DNA of 64,000 nucleotides from Lantana camara (taxonomy: Eukaryota; Streptophyta; Magnoliopsida; Lamiales; Verbenaceae). The stretch spans positions 15,736,501 to 15,800,500 of the forward strand of contig CM074858.1 in NCBI GenBank assembly GCA_037501455.1, given 5' to 3'. Every line of letters begins with the position of its first letter. Position 1 is the first letter of the stretch. Below the pieces are notes generated by a model. It was not told the origin of the DNA. It was given only the letters and a program-made list of their open reading frames with translations, and made no database searches. The position numbers and the translations under genes are program-made. Below are positions 23,468 through 34,712 of the stretch, one piece after another.

Positions 23468-23793
23468 GGGATGGGAGTTGGTACCGTTTCAGGCAATAAA
23501 TTCAAAATGGCAATCATTTCCCGCCTAGGAAACCGCCCACTTTATGGAACCGGCGCATGCTTCCCAATGCTCACGCGCCCCACGCGCACCCACATTTAAT
23601 GCTCTGACGTTTCAAGGGCTTCAGAATAGTACCAGCATTTAATGCAGAAGTGATACGAACGGTCAATTGAAGAGACCGCATTAATAGCACATTCAGAGGA
23701 AAAATTGCTCAACACGCCAAGTCCTATACGAGCGTTGGGTGCAAGAGATTGAGCGTGTCAAAATTCTACAGTCCTTATCATTAAGGACTACAG

Positions 23794-23808
23794 AATTGGG
23801 GGGCAAAA
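23794..23808 (+). promoter_or_regulatory. Polypurine tract of the Tat element
   Basis: AATTGGGGGGCAAAA immediately precedes the 3' LTR start TGATGGGG. It is purine-rich and in the position where plus-strand synthesis is primed. Confidence 0.8.
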
Positions 23809-24629
23809 TGATGGGGTCAAAATACGATCGTCCCACATTAAGACACGTGGCATCACCGAGATGATGACATCTGTCTCCCCAAGACTGCACTATCAGTTCA
23901 CGAGCGCTGGAACCAACGAGCGCAAGTCTTCTTCAGGAGTTAAGCCCAACGAGCGCTATCACTCCCACGAGCGTCCTACGCACCAAACGATGGGCACGCC
24001 TACGTGCCAAGGGAGCCCTCTTCGAGCGTCACACTCCCTCAGAGTGGCCTCTCCTTTGGCTCGTCATTTGAATTGGAGCCGACATTCCCCTCAGCGGATA
24101 TCTTGGCCTCCAAGACTCAAGATTGTCACGAGCGCGCTCTCAAGCCCTCGTTACCAACCACCCACATGGCTCTCTGACACAACGTACATGCCCGCGCACC
24201 TGCCACTGTTGCTAGCACTAACTTTTGGGCCGCTTTTGCAGAAGATTCCTCCTAGGTTTCTCTCTCACAGCGCCACGTGTTAGGGCAACATTCGGCCAGG
24301 ACCACTTGAGGCAAATGACCAAAGGGCCCTTGACCCTCAACTATAAATAACCCAAGTCATCTTCTACACTGTAAGAATTCTTTAAGCTTTCTTCATCACT
24401 GCAACTGTGACTGAACTTACATTTTCTTCATACACTGAACTGACTTGAGCGTCGGAGAGCCAAACTGGGTATCACCCCCAGTTCCCCCAGCTTGGCCTTC
24501 TGACTTTCTTGTGCTTGTCCCAACAGGTTGAACTCACTTCCTCTTTTCCGGCTAAGCTCCGGTGGTTTCCTCCACAAAATACAAATCGTAAAGTGATCGG
24601 ATTCGGACCATCCATTCCCGGACCCATCA
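23809..24629 (+). repeat. 3' LTR of the Tat element
   Basis: 821 bp, same ends as the 5' LTR, one visible difference. It is followed by TTTTTGG, the same seven bases that follow the 5' LTR (spacer plus the first bases of the PBS), and then by an inverted fragment of the LTR. Confidence 0.95.
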
Positions 24630-24635
24630 TTTTTG

Positions 24636-24787
24636 GATAGCGCTCGTTGGGCTTAACTCCTGAAGAAGACTTGCGCTCGTTGGTTCCAGCGCTCGTGAAC
24701 TGATAGTGCAGTCTTGGGGAGACAGATGTCATCATCTCGGTGATGCCACGTGTCTTAATGTGGGACGATCGTATTTTGACCCCATCA
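24636..24787 (-). repeat. Inverted 152-bp copy of the LTR start
   Basis: The reverse complement equals 12186-12337, the first 152 bp of the LTR. It ends CCCCATCA and is followed directly by the duplicated target AATAT. It is thus the true right end of the integrated molecule. Confidence 0.95.
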
Positions 24788-24792
24788 AATAT

Positions 24793-25375
24793 AAAAATAT
24801 TTTCAATTATACACTTTTATTATTATTATTATTATTAATAATGAAATAAGTTTAAAATTTTTATTTCATTCCTAATCTTATTACTTGACGTACCAATCAT
24901 AGCAATGTCATAATAAAGTCATTCCATTCTTTTGTTCATTCAATTACAAAGTTCATTCCTTTCCTCTTGGTTTATCTTCCACTACTATTTTATAAAGAGT
25001 TGAAATGCATCATACAATGAAGAATAAAAAGTTCTCCAAGAAAAATACTTGCAACAAACTTCAACATAATCTAACGAGTTAAACAAACATGGATCTTCGG
25101 CCACATATTCATGTTTCTGTATCAGACATTCATCGAGTAGTAAATTTCAAAAAAAATAAAAATCGCATCACTATAATCATATCGTGTGCATATTCCGTAT
25201 TTCCATAAATCATAACTCAAAACCCTACATTTCAAAATCACTGTAATCCATTTTCCATGGATATTTTGATCACACAAACCATTTAAAATTTTCAATACAC
25301 CAAAAACGTGGCTGTCAATCAGCAAGCTTTCGCCATCATTGAACACAAGTGAAAATCTCAGAATAACCAAAATTG
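24793..25375. other. Spacer upstream of PSBO
   Basis: AT-rich DNA, including the possible right TIR near 24891-24903. No coding frame is supported. Confidence 0.5.
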
Positions 25376-25547
25376 CCACATGGCGACCCACAAAGCCACT
25401 GATAATAGCTGAGACCAACCAATGAAACAATACCTTATCCTATCTCTTATCTTACTTCCGCCATAGCCACCAACATTATTTCCTCACTCTCCCTCTATAC
25501 CTTCTTCCCCTAGAGAGAGAGAGAGAGAATTAGAAAAACAAGAAAAA
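25376..25547 (+). promoter_or_regulatory. PSBO promoter and 5' UTR
   Basis: Upstream of the ATG lie CCACATGGC (G-box-like, 25376), CCAAT (25418-25422), and two I-box-type elements on the reverse strand: CCTTATCC (25433-25440) and CTTATCT (25446-25452). I-boxes and G-boxes are typical of light-regulated plant photosynthesis genes. A pyrimidine-rich stretch with CTATA at about 25494 may be the core promoter. A (GA)n leader runs from 25513 to 25527. Position and role are inferred from motifs only. Confidence 0.5.
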
Positions 25548-26928
<1,381 letters not shown>

Positions 26929-27099
26929 TAGAGTGTTTTTTTGTGCTGATTCTTGGTTTTTGCCTTATTTCTGTAATTGAGAAGAACTTGTTGGAGAAGA
27001 ACCAAGATTACTATCATGCTTGTATATTAGTGTGGTTTATCTGTTATATGTCCTTCAAATGACAAATCAATGGAACTGTAACATTCGAAAATCTTGATG
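26929..27099 (+). other. PSBO 3' UTR / convergent intergenic
   Basis: Only 171 bp separate the PSBO stop from the stop of the opposite-strand PPR gene. T-rich sequence with TTGTATATTAG (about 27020) could hold the PSBO poly(A) signal. The two mRNAs may overlap at their 3' ends. Confidence 0.5.
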
Positions 27100-29244
27100 T
27101 CACCAAAAATCTCCACAGGAACATCTCCCCTGTGTGAAATGGTGAAACCTTAAAGAATCTCTAACAATGATTTGAACTCCTGTGAATTTTGCTATGAATT
27201 TGATGGTGTTATGACAGTCACCGCATATCCTTAAGTTCTTGAAAACCCTGATCGAGGATTCACCTTTCAAATTGAGTATACCAAAGGCAACCGCCAGCTT
27301 CTCACTGTGATTGCACAAACTGTCCTCCTGCTCCTCTCCGTCCAAATCCTGTAAAACAAATTCTGTAGAAGGGTAGTATCCAGTTAATTTCATCTCCGTG
27401 CGTATTTCACCTAAAAACTTGTATATTTTACTGCTCTGATCATTAACTTTATCACCAACAACAAACGTATGCACTCTGTTCTTAACTCGAACCCAACTGC
27501 AACCTGGAACTTTCCTAATTCCTCTGTCTCTCATCAATTTCCTAGTCTCTGAGGCTTCTTCCCACATTTTTGCAGTAACAAGGACATTGAAAAGCAAAAC
27601 ATAATTTCCAGGATTGTCAGGTTCGATCTCAAAGAGGCGGGTTGCAGCAATTCGTCCCAAATCTACATTCTTGTATATCCTACATGCACCAAGCAATGCT
27701 CCCCATGCTGCTGCACTAGGTTCTACAGGCATTTGTTGGATGAAATTGTATGCCTCCAGTATACGACCACCACGACCAAGAACGTCAACCATGCAAGAAT
27801 AGTGCTCTGCATCAGGTTCAACTTTATGGTCCTTACTCATTGAATTAAAAATTGAGAGCCCTTCGTCCACCATCTGGGAGTGGCTACAACCAGATAGGAC
27901 ACCAGTGAAAGTAACGGAATTTGGTTTTGCCCCTGATTTCATCATTTTATCGAAAAGAGATAAAGCTTCTTCTCCCCTTCCATGCATTGAGTTAGCAATA
28001 ATAATTGTGTTCCAAGCAACTGTATCTTTTTGTGGTAACCTGCTAAAAATTGTGGTGGACATTTCTAAGTCACCACCCTTGGCGTATATTAACATTTGAG
28101 CGGTACTGGCTGCCAAATCCTCCATAAAACCATGTCTGAAAACATAAGCATGGATCTCTTTTCCTCCCCTCCAAACTTCTAGAAGAATACAAGCAGCTAA
28201 TGCACTCGTGATAGTGATTTGATTTGGTCTGCATCCCAACTGCTGCATGTGTCCAAGCAACTGTAGAGCTTCTTGAGCTTTTCCATTGTCAACACACCCA
28301 GATATGACAGAATTCCAGGAGTCAGTGTCCACTTTCACTCCTTGATTTCTCATTTCTTGAAATTTGATGAGTGCCTTCCCCCACTCACCATTTGAGAAAT
28401 AAGCTGATATTATCACATTCCATGAGACAACATCCCGATGTGGCATTCTATCAAACACTATTTCGGCATGTTTAATACTCGAGCAACTTGAATACATATC
28501 CACAAGAGCACTGTTCACAAAAACATTTTCTGTCATTTCATTCTTAACAGCATAACCATGAATCTCTCTACCAAAGTTTAAGCACTTCAAATTCGAGCAA
28601 GCAGGAAGAACAGAAGACAATGTTACCGCATTAGGCCTAATTCCACTCAACCCCATCTCACGAAAAGCTCGAAGAGCCTCTATCGGGAGGCCACAGTTCA
28701 CATAACAAGAACAAAACGATGTCCAAGTAATAACGTCCTTTGTCCTCAAATCATGAAAAACTCTTTCCGCACCCTCAACATGCTTGCATTTCCCATACAT
28801 GTCAATCAAAGCATTCCCCAGAAGCAAATCTGAGCTGAACCTGAACCTCAACGCATCAGAATGAATTTCTTTTGCCTTCACCAAATCCCCTGAGTATGCA
28901 CAAGCCTTGGCAGCCGCTAAAATAACAAACTTATCTGGATTTATCTTTCTGCTGTTTCTTATCTCAGAGTAAAGTTCTATTGCTTCTTTACATCGGCCAT
29001 TCTTGGTGTAAGCTGAAATCAAAAGCGTCCATGACTGTACATCTGGTTCAGAGATTCCATCAAACAGTTGGCGGGCGCGCGTCAAGTTTCCCGACAGCAA
29101 ATACTTCTTAATGAAGCTGATATTCAAATGAGGTGGGAGATTGCTGGGCACCTTTGAAAGCATCCCGTTGTATGCATTAAAGCTGAAAATTGTAATCGTC
29201 TTTATATGCTCAAAGAATGTAAAATAAACCAACTCAAAAAACAA
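27100..29244 (-). CDS. Pentatricopeptide repeat protein, PLS-DYW class
   Basis: Intronless, 714 residues, as usual for this family. The protein has about a dozen PPR motifs (such as SWTLLISAYTKNGRCKEAIELY, or VNSALVDMYSSCSSIKHAEIVF) of P, L and S types, then E/E+ motifs (about 520-615, including GCSWVRV and HTFVVGD) and a C-terminal DYW domain. That domain has the zinc and catalytic signature HSE (646-648) and CGDCH (674-678), which resembles cytidine deaminase. The last residues are GDFW rather than GDYW. DYW proteins carry out C-to-U editing of organelle transcripts. Its target here is unknown. The first ATG is at 29244; M28 (MLSKVPSNLPPHL) is an alternative start. It is convergent with PSBO. 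Confidence 0.95.
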   Translation of the reverse strand: MFFELVYFTFFEHIKTITIFSFNAYNGMLSKVPSNLPPHLNISFIKKYLLSGNLTRARQLFDGISEPDVQSWTLLISAYTKNGRCKEAIELYSEIRNSRKINPDKFVILAAAKACAYSGDLVKAKEIHSDALRFRFSSDLLLGNALIDMYGKCKHVEGAERVFHDLRTKDVITWTSFCSCYVNCGLPIEALRAFREMGLSGIRPNAVTLSSVLPACSNLKCLNFGREIHGYAVKNEMTENVFVNSALVDMYSSCSSIKHAEIVFDRMPHRDVVSWNVIISAYFSNGEWGKALIKFQEMRNQGVKVDTDSWNSVISGCVDNGKAQEALQLLGHMQQLGCRPNQITITSALAACILLEVWRGGKEIHAYVFRHGFMEDLAASTAQMLIYAKGGDLEMSTTIFSRLPQKDTVAWNTIIIANSMHGRGEEALSLFDKMMKSGAKPNSVTFTGVLSGCSHSQMVDEGLSIFNSMSKDHKVEPDAEHYSCMVDVLGRGGRILEAYNFIQQMPVEPSAAAWGALLGACRIYKNVDLGRIAATRLFEIEPDNPGNYVLLFNVLVTAKMWEEASETRKLMRDRGIRKVPGCSWVRVKNRVHTFVVGDKVNDQSSKIYKFLGEIRTEMKLTGYYPSTEFVLQDLDGEEQEDSLCNHSEKLAVAFGILNLKGESSIRVFKNLRICGDCHNTIKFIAKFTGVQIIVRDSLRFHHFTQGRCSCGDFW

Positions 29245-29711
29245 AAGCTGGAAACGTTCAACTGACGATGAATTGAAAGTTTATGTACCGTATTGTATAA
29301 ACTATATAACTCAGGGGTTAATATGAAGAAAACAAGAGCTATCGGTATGGTTCGAAATTTGGAAGGAGGGCTAAGTCTGCAAATTATAGAAAACATCCCA
29401 TCTCCATTCCTTCTTTACTCACGTTGACTTGACTATTTATTATTTATTTTTAACTTTTATTAAATTTGAGTTGCCTTCCGAGTTCCGATTTACGTACCAA
29501 TATAAATTATAATTGAAGAAATTTGACTTTACATCAAATTCAAATACGAACTTCTGCATGATTTTACTTCAGTTAAATAAATAAAATAAGCTTAAAAAAA
29601 ATCCTTTTCATTATGAAATATTTAAGGAAGATCTTTTTAAAAACAATAATATATATAAGTTATATATAACAGTGTTAGTATTCAAACAGTGTTATGGAGT
29701 GATGGCAGTGC
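29245..29711. other. PPR upstream region
   Basis: AT-rich region holding the PPR promoter and the start of the Myb/SANT-like pseudogene locus. No motif is distinctive enough to call. Confidence 0.4.
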
Positions 29712-30478
29712 ATGGGATGTGTCGGGCTAGACCCGAATGGATCCAGAGCTACCCGGACCTATGAAGATGTAAATCGAACCGGATGCGTGAGTACCACTGG
29801 ACCTATTGGAACCCTTGTAGAGTGTGTTTTACTCACTGCATTTAAGGACATCATTGCCGGGGGTTGGAAAACTCCTAACGGTTTTCGGTCTGGCTTCATT
29901 CAGCAACTAGAAGCTAGCATGAAAATGGCTTTACCTGGAACTAATTTGCGGGGCGAGCCATATATCCTTTCGAAATATAGAATATGGAAAAAGGCCTATC
30001 ACGAAGTATACGAGGCTCTCGGTAAAATCGGTATGGGCTGGAATTCCACTCTAAAAACCATTCGAGCTATACCAAAGGACTGGGATAATATGATCCAGGT
30101 ATTTATGTGTGAAGTTATATGTAATGAATTTATTTATTTATGAACCTAAGAATGGGCATGTGCAAATTGACATTGTTAAATTTGGCTTTCAGTGCTATCC
30201 TGATTTAGCAAATGTTAGGAAGAAGCCTTTTCCGTTCTACGAAACTTGGGTTGAAATTTATGGGAGGGAGGAGGCGACTAGAAATGGAGTTTTAGTTTTG
30301 ATTTTAATAGCGTCCCGGTGGATGATGGAGCATGCAATGGGGTTGAGGTGATAGAGGAGACAAACACTGGAAGTCCAAACATATGCCTTTCTAAAAATCC
30401 AACTCAAGCTCAGTCTGCATCTCCCAAATCGACATCGGGTCAAGGTGCAACAAAGGGAAAACGCAAAAGAATCAAAAA
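29712..30478 (+). pseudogene. Myb/SANT-like domain protein, truncated by a retrotransposon
   Basis: Exon 1 (29712-30098) and exon 2 (from 30193), with a 94-nt GT…AG intron, encode a Myb/SANT-like (Myb_DNA-bind_3) domain. Visible blocks are AFKDIIAGGWKTPNGFRSGF, YRIWKKAYHEVYEAL, GMGWNS, WDNMIQ and, across the intron, KKPFPFYETWVEIYGREEAT. These proteins are plant DNA-binding factors, some related to Harbinger transposon partners. A frameshift lies near 30282-30298: the frame reading NGV must shift to continue as DFNSVPVDDGACNGVEVIEE. The reading then runs into the LTR at 30479. I call it a pseudogene; the original start may lie further upstream. Confidence 0.7.
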
Positions 30479-33400
30479 TGTAACATCCCGTTCGTCCGAC
30501 TTATAAGGTACGTCACGTTTCAACCTTTTTATGTGTTTAATTATGTGATTTTATGTTTTTCGTGGCCCTATTTTGAACTCTTTTAGAGTTTAGGGGCCCC
30601 TTTGTAATTTTCTCTTTTTAGGGGGTTTTCGGTCATTTCTCGTTCGATCGAGTTTCCGACCTTTTCGACCCCTTCAACGCGTTCGGGGCATCGAGACAAG
30701 TCCGTAGACTCTGGGTTTGCCCCATTCCGACTTCGTTAGCCCGTTCTTCCGACCATTTTCACGTACGAGGACCCGAGATATATACCCGGATCCCCGTATT
30801 TCGTGCCAAAAACAGCAGACTTCAGCTCTCTCCCTCTCTCCCGCGATTTTCACTGTTCACACACACTCACGGTGTGTTTTCACGCACTACTCGGAACTCG
30901 CTCGTTTCTCGACGGAATTCGATGATCCAATAGTCCATTTCGATGAGCTCGACGACGCAGTCACAACCGTACCAAGAACTCGACCAACCGACGATCGACG
31001 GCGGAGTTATCGGCGATTTTCAGTCGCGACTGGAGGAGGTGGCGGAGCCACCACTTCGCCGTCCTTTCGCGGCGGCTTCCGATGATCCTCCTGCGACACG
31101 CGCCCCAGACCAATGGAGAAGGCTTCCCGGCATTTCTTCTGACGTAGGCGGCGCCGCCATCGGGGCGGCGGTTGGGCCTCACGCGCCGGCCGAAGCTCGC
31201 TGCGGCGGTGGCGCGACACTGTAGCGATGGGTTTCGTTACCTTCCGGCGGCTTTTCCGGACCAAGGTTAGTGTTTTTCGAGGTTTTCGACTACCCCGAGT
31301 TCATTTCCGGCATCGTTTTCACCGAATTTTGGCCGTAGGTGGTGGTTCCGGGGAGGTGTGCGGCGGCAGAAACTTCAACGGCCAACGGGGCCTTTTCCGG
31401 CCATCTTTTGGTCTCGGGCCCTTCACGAAAGTTGTTCGGAACGACGAGAACTAGTGGCCTCTGATCACGCGCTCCTGATTTTGCCGTTTGCTGGCGGATC
31501 GCGGCGGCTCAGCGGCGGTTCAACGGCGGCGCCACCTCTGGGGATTTTTCCGGTGAGCTACCTTAGGGCTTTCGTAAAGCTCATCACGGGCAAGCCGATG
31601 CCTCTTTCGGATCTCATTTTGGTTCATCGGTTTGAAAGTAATTGAAGTTTGAAGATTTTAGGGTTTTCGTATTCTTGGCTTTGAAATTGGTGACGATTGG
31701 CTTGGATTTTTCAGAAATTGATCGAGGAATTGGATTGAGGACGAGGAATTCTTACACGAGGGAATTTTCGGGATTTTTCCGGCACGTTCCGGCGGTGGCC
31801 GAATGGCGGCCGACCACTGTTCCGGCAGCTCCGGCGGCGGCGCTCCGGCGACCTTTGGACAGCTTGTCCGCTTCGTCGTGGTGAGTCCAACACCACTTTC
31901 CATTCGTCAATCGGACACTCGGTTTATTTTCTACGAATTTATTTGTATATTTGGGGCTTATTTGAATGAATTGTTTAAATGCGAATTAATTGTTATATGT
32001 TTGAATTATTGATCGAAATGTACTCCTATGTGTACGAAATCATGTATGGTATGAAATATGATAAGCTTGGACTTGTAATTTGTGATTTGAACTCTGATTT
32101 ATTGAATTTATGCTAATTGATTAGATTAGAGGGGGTGTTTGTGTAATTTTTGAAACAGGATGAATTTGTTTGATTTGATTAGTTCAACCTTGATAATTGA
32201 ATCTATTATGTGATATATGAATTGGGTATGCCATGAATGAATTATCTGAACTTAGCATGGTTAGAATTTAATATGTAATTTCGTGAGCTTTAAATGAATT
32301 TGAATCCTGCTTATGTGATTGCATTTGCCGTGCGTCCCGGTGTGGTTGTCTGTCTGAGTCTAAGCTTTGTGGTCTGTTTTGTGTGTTCAGTTGGTTCAGG
32401 CACACCCGAGGTGGTGACAGGTGAGTCGTGCAGGTCCCGGGGTGAACCATCTGCTGTGTCTTCGGCTGTGTTTGGTGCCAGGTGAGGTTAGGATATAGTT
32501 ATACCCTATTGCAATGTGCCCGTTTTCGAATGTGTGCGGTTTATAAGCCTTGTATATACGTAGATATGTGTGAAATATGTACTTTGATGGTTTTGTCATA
32601 AGTTTGAAAGTAAGAAACGCTATGTACGAGCTTACGTATGCTTAGCTTTGATATGTTATGATTTCGAGGTCAGTCTGCGTGATATGAACGTATGATATGA
32701 TAAGTACGATATGCATGAGATAAGTCTATCTGTCTGTGTGTGTGGAAAGTTAAGTTTCTGATATATATCTTTTTGTCTGTGTGTTTGGGCCCCGGAGAAT
32801 GGTATGGTAATCTCGAGTCGGCCGTGGGGTCACCGAGCTCTTCCATCAACATTTTCCTTTTGAGAGTCTCACCTAACCTCGGGAGGCTTGGGGAAGGGTG
32901 TTTCTCTTGAGCCGGCGGAAGCAACCGTCGAAGGTTTCAAGGCCGTAATTAAGCCTTGTCTCGTGTGATTTTTGGATTATTAGGGCCGTCAACCCTTCTA
33001 TCACCCGGTGTGTAGGTTGGAACTTGTTTTGTTTTGCTTTGTTTTGTCCCTTTGTTTCTGGAAGTTTGGAGATGTGATTCGTACCCGCCGAGTTTCGTTA
33101 TGTCTGTCGGTTATAAGTTCGTGAAACGGGGGTAGACTCTTAAGTCAAGATAAAATTGGATTTTGTTATTAAACTAATAAGTTATGTTTTGATACGTGTG
33201 CTAAGTCTGCATGAGTTAAACGTATGTTTTGAGGTATGCTTAAGCTAAGTTTTGTTCGTTATGTTTTGATAAGTCACCTTATATATTTACTATCACGGAA
33301 ACTGTTTTGGCATGCAAAAACTAACCCTGGGTTCACGAACGTTGCTTCTTCTACGTGCTATGCTCTATATATATGTAGGTGTGTGTGGGTAGCCCCTCGC

Positions 33401-33964
33401 TCAATCTTTGGACTGACCCCTCCCCGTTTATGTTTTTAGTTGCAGGTTCAGGTCGTTGGAGTTCGTGCTAGGCGGCGTTGTGTCGTGTCTGTTGAGTCTG
33501 TGTCTGTTCGTTTAAGTTTGTTAAGTATTTTATTCTGATTTATGATTCGTAAATTCTGTATAAGATATGTTCTGTGCAGGTTGGAATCTATGATTTGAAT
33601 ATTTGAAATTTCGGGACAGGATTGGACAGGTGCTTGGAATAGTTGAACCCGTTTTGTTTTGTAATTATTTGGGACAGGATAGGACAGGTTGGCTGGATTA
33701 GTTGAACCCGTGTAGATGATTTTGATCTCTGTATTGCTCAATATGTTTAACGTATGAAAGTTTTTGTAAGTTGGCATTTCGTGCTACTTCCGCTGTCATG
33801 TTTTGCATATTTTCTTTTGTACAGGGTTAGATACCGCCTAGCTAGTGCGTGTGTTTTTGTTCGTCACCCGTTCGCTGTGACTTGGTGCGTGTGCGGACCT
33901 TCCATTTCGTACATGTGTCGGGTCATAGTGCGGGGGATGTGGCGCCTCACGTGCGGGGTGTTAC
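30479..33964 (+). repeat. 5' LTR, family A
   Basis: TGTAACATCCCG at the start and GGGGTGTTAC at the end. About 1 kb (30900-31900) is GC-rich and gives long Pro/Ala/Arg-rich frames in several phases, none resembling a known protein. A GGTGAGTCCAAC donor-like site (about 31880) is shared with LTR A at 4545-8098. The conserved terminal hairpin is present in degraded form (TCAATC/GACTGA, about 33403). Confidence 0.85.
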
Positions 33965-33973
33965 TTCTATGAG

Positions 33974-33990
33974 TGGTATCAGAGCTACCA
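33974..33990 (+). promoter_or_regulatory. Primer binding site (initiator Met tRNA type)
   Basis: TGGTATCAGAGCTACCA is complementary to the 3' end of plant initiator tRNA-Met, the common primer of plant Copia and chromovirus elements. It fixes the element and its LTR family in the plus direction. Confidence 0.85.
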
Positions 33991-34476
33991 GGTTCAGAAC
34001 CGGTGATCTGGAGTCGTGTCGTGTCAGTCTAGGTCGTACGGCATAGGAATATGCGCACATTGCATCCGTTTGGCATGAAATTTCGCTTTCTCAGCATGAA
34101 TTGTATTGAATTATGTGATTTTGTGTGCTCTATGACTATGATTATGTAACACTTTATGATTGTGCTTTTAACTATATTGAATTGTTGCATTCACGTGGCT
34201 TAAGTGCCACCTTTCATTTGCATCTCTAACCAGTATGCACCAACTTTAGTGTTTTAATTGCAGGGCTGCAATACTAACAGTTTAACCAGCTTCCATGACA
34301 TCATTGCAACATTGTGGTCAAGATTTCAAATACCACGGTGAACGGTACACTAAGCATTCATGGCACGAGCATCCATGCATTCTTTATTTGATTAATTCTT
34401 GTTATTATGTGTTATATCTGTCAATTGTAATACTTGTTGATTGTTGTAATTTTGATTCTGCTTTTGTGCTTGAGTG

Positions 34477-34690
34477 AGAGAGATTTGATTCTCTCTATTT
34501 ATGTGCTAGGGGGATGTTGATTCTTCCTACTTGTGTGTTAGAGAGATGCTGGATTCTCTCTATATTACGTGACAGAAAGATGCTGGAGTCTTTCTGAGTT
34601 CTGTGCACTAGAGATGCTGGATTCTCTTGTTGCACTAGAGATGCTGGATTCTCTTGTACTTAGGTATTCGAGGGATGCTGGATTCCCTTG
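34477..34690 (+). repeat. Array of seven hairpins with constant loop TGCTGGAT
   Basis: Hairpins start at 34477, 34507, 34539, 34573, 34610, 34637 and 34669. Arms: AGAGAGA/TCTCTCT; TAGGGGGA/TCTTCCTA (two G·U); TAGAGAGA/TCTCTCTA; CAGAAAGA/TCTTTCTG; AGAGA/TCTCT (twice); CGAGGGA/TCCCTTG. The loop is TGCTGGAT in five, TTTGAT and TGTTGAT in the first two, and TGCTGGAG in the fourth. Stem changes are matched on both sides. The array lies ~490 bp after the PBS. Confidence 0.85.
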
Positions 34691-34712
34691 GATTTAGGGT
34701 TTGAGAAATACC

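Larger units (their letters stand above)
12186..24787 (+). mobile_element. Tat/Retand-like Ty3-Gypsy retrotransposon, young, inverted right end
   Basis: A full-length 12.6-kb element flanked by the 5-bp duplication AATAT (12181-12185, 24788-24792). Order: LTR 12186-13006, PBS 13011, gag-pol 13098-19289, 68-bp tandem repeats, antisense gene 23198-20289, PPT ending 23808, LTR 23809-24629, TTTTTGG, then an inverted 152-bp copy of the LTR start (24636-24787). The two LTRs are both 821 bp and I see one difference (12496 G against 24119 A), so the insertion is recent. The two RNase H regions and the antisense genes downstream of pol are features known for the Tat lineage (Retand, Grande and relatives). 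Confidence 0.95.
11531..24903. mobile_element. Possible TIR element hosting the Tat insertion
   Basis: GGCATGATTGGTA at 11531-11543 and TACCAATCATAGC at 24891-24903 are near-perfect inverted repeats (11 of 13). Both are followed inward by GGAATGA-type sequence. If the 12.6-kb retroelement and one TSD are removed, about 770 bp of AT-rich non-coding DNA remains, a plausible MITE size. I could not find convincing target duplications, so the ends are tentative. Confidence 0.25.

Noticed and set aside
30717..31903. Several overlapping Pro/Ala/Arg-rich frames on both strands
   Set aside because: They arise from a GC-rich LTR segment; frames differ between the LTR copies and none is preserved.
34477..34690. 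CRISPR-like array
   Set aside because: Plant nuclear DNA, no constant repeat with unique spacers, and the repeated part is a loop within changing stems.
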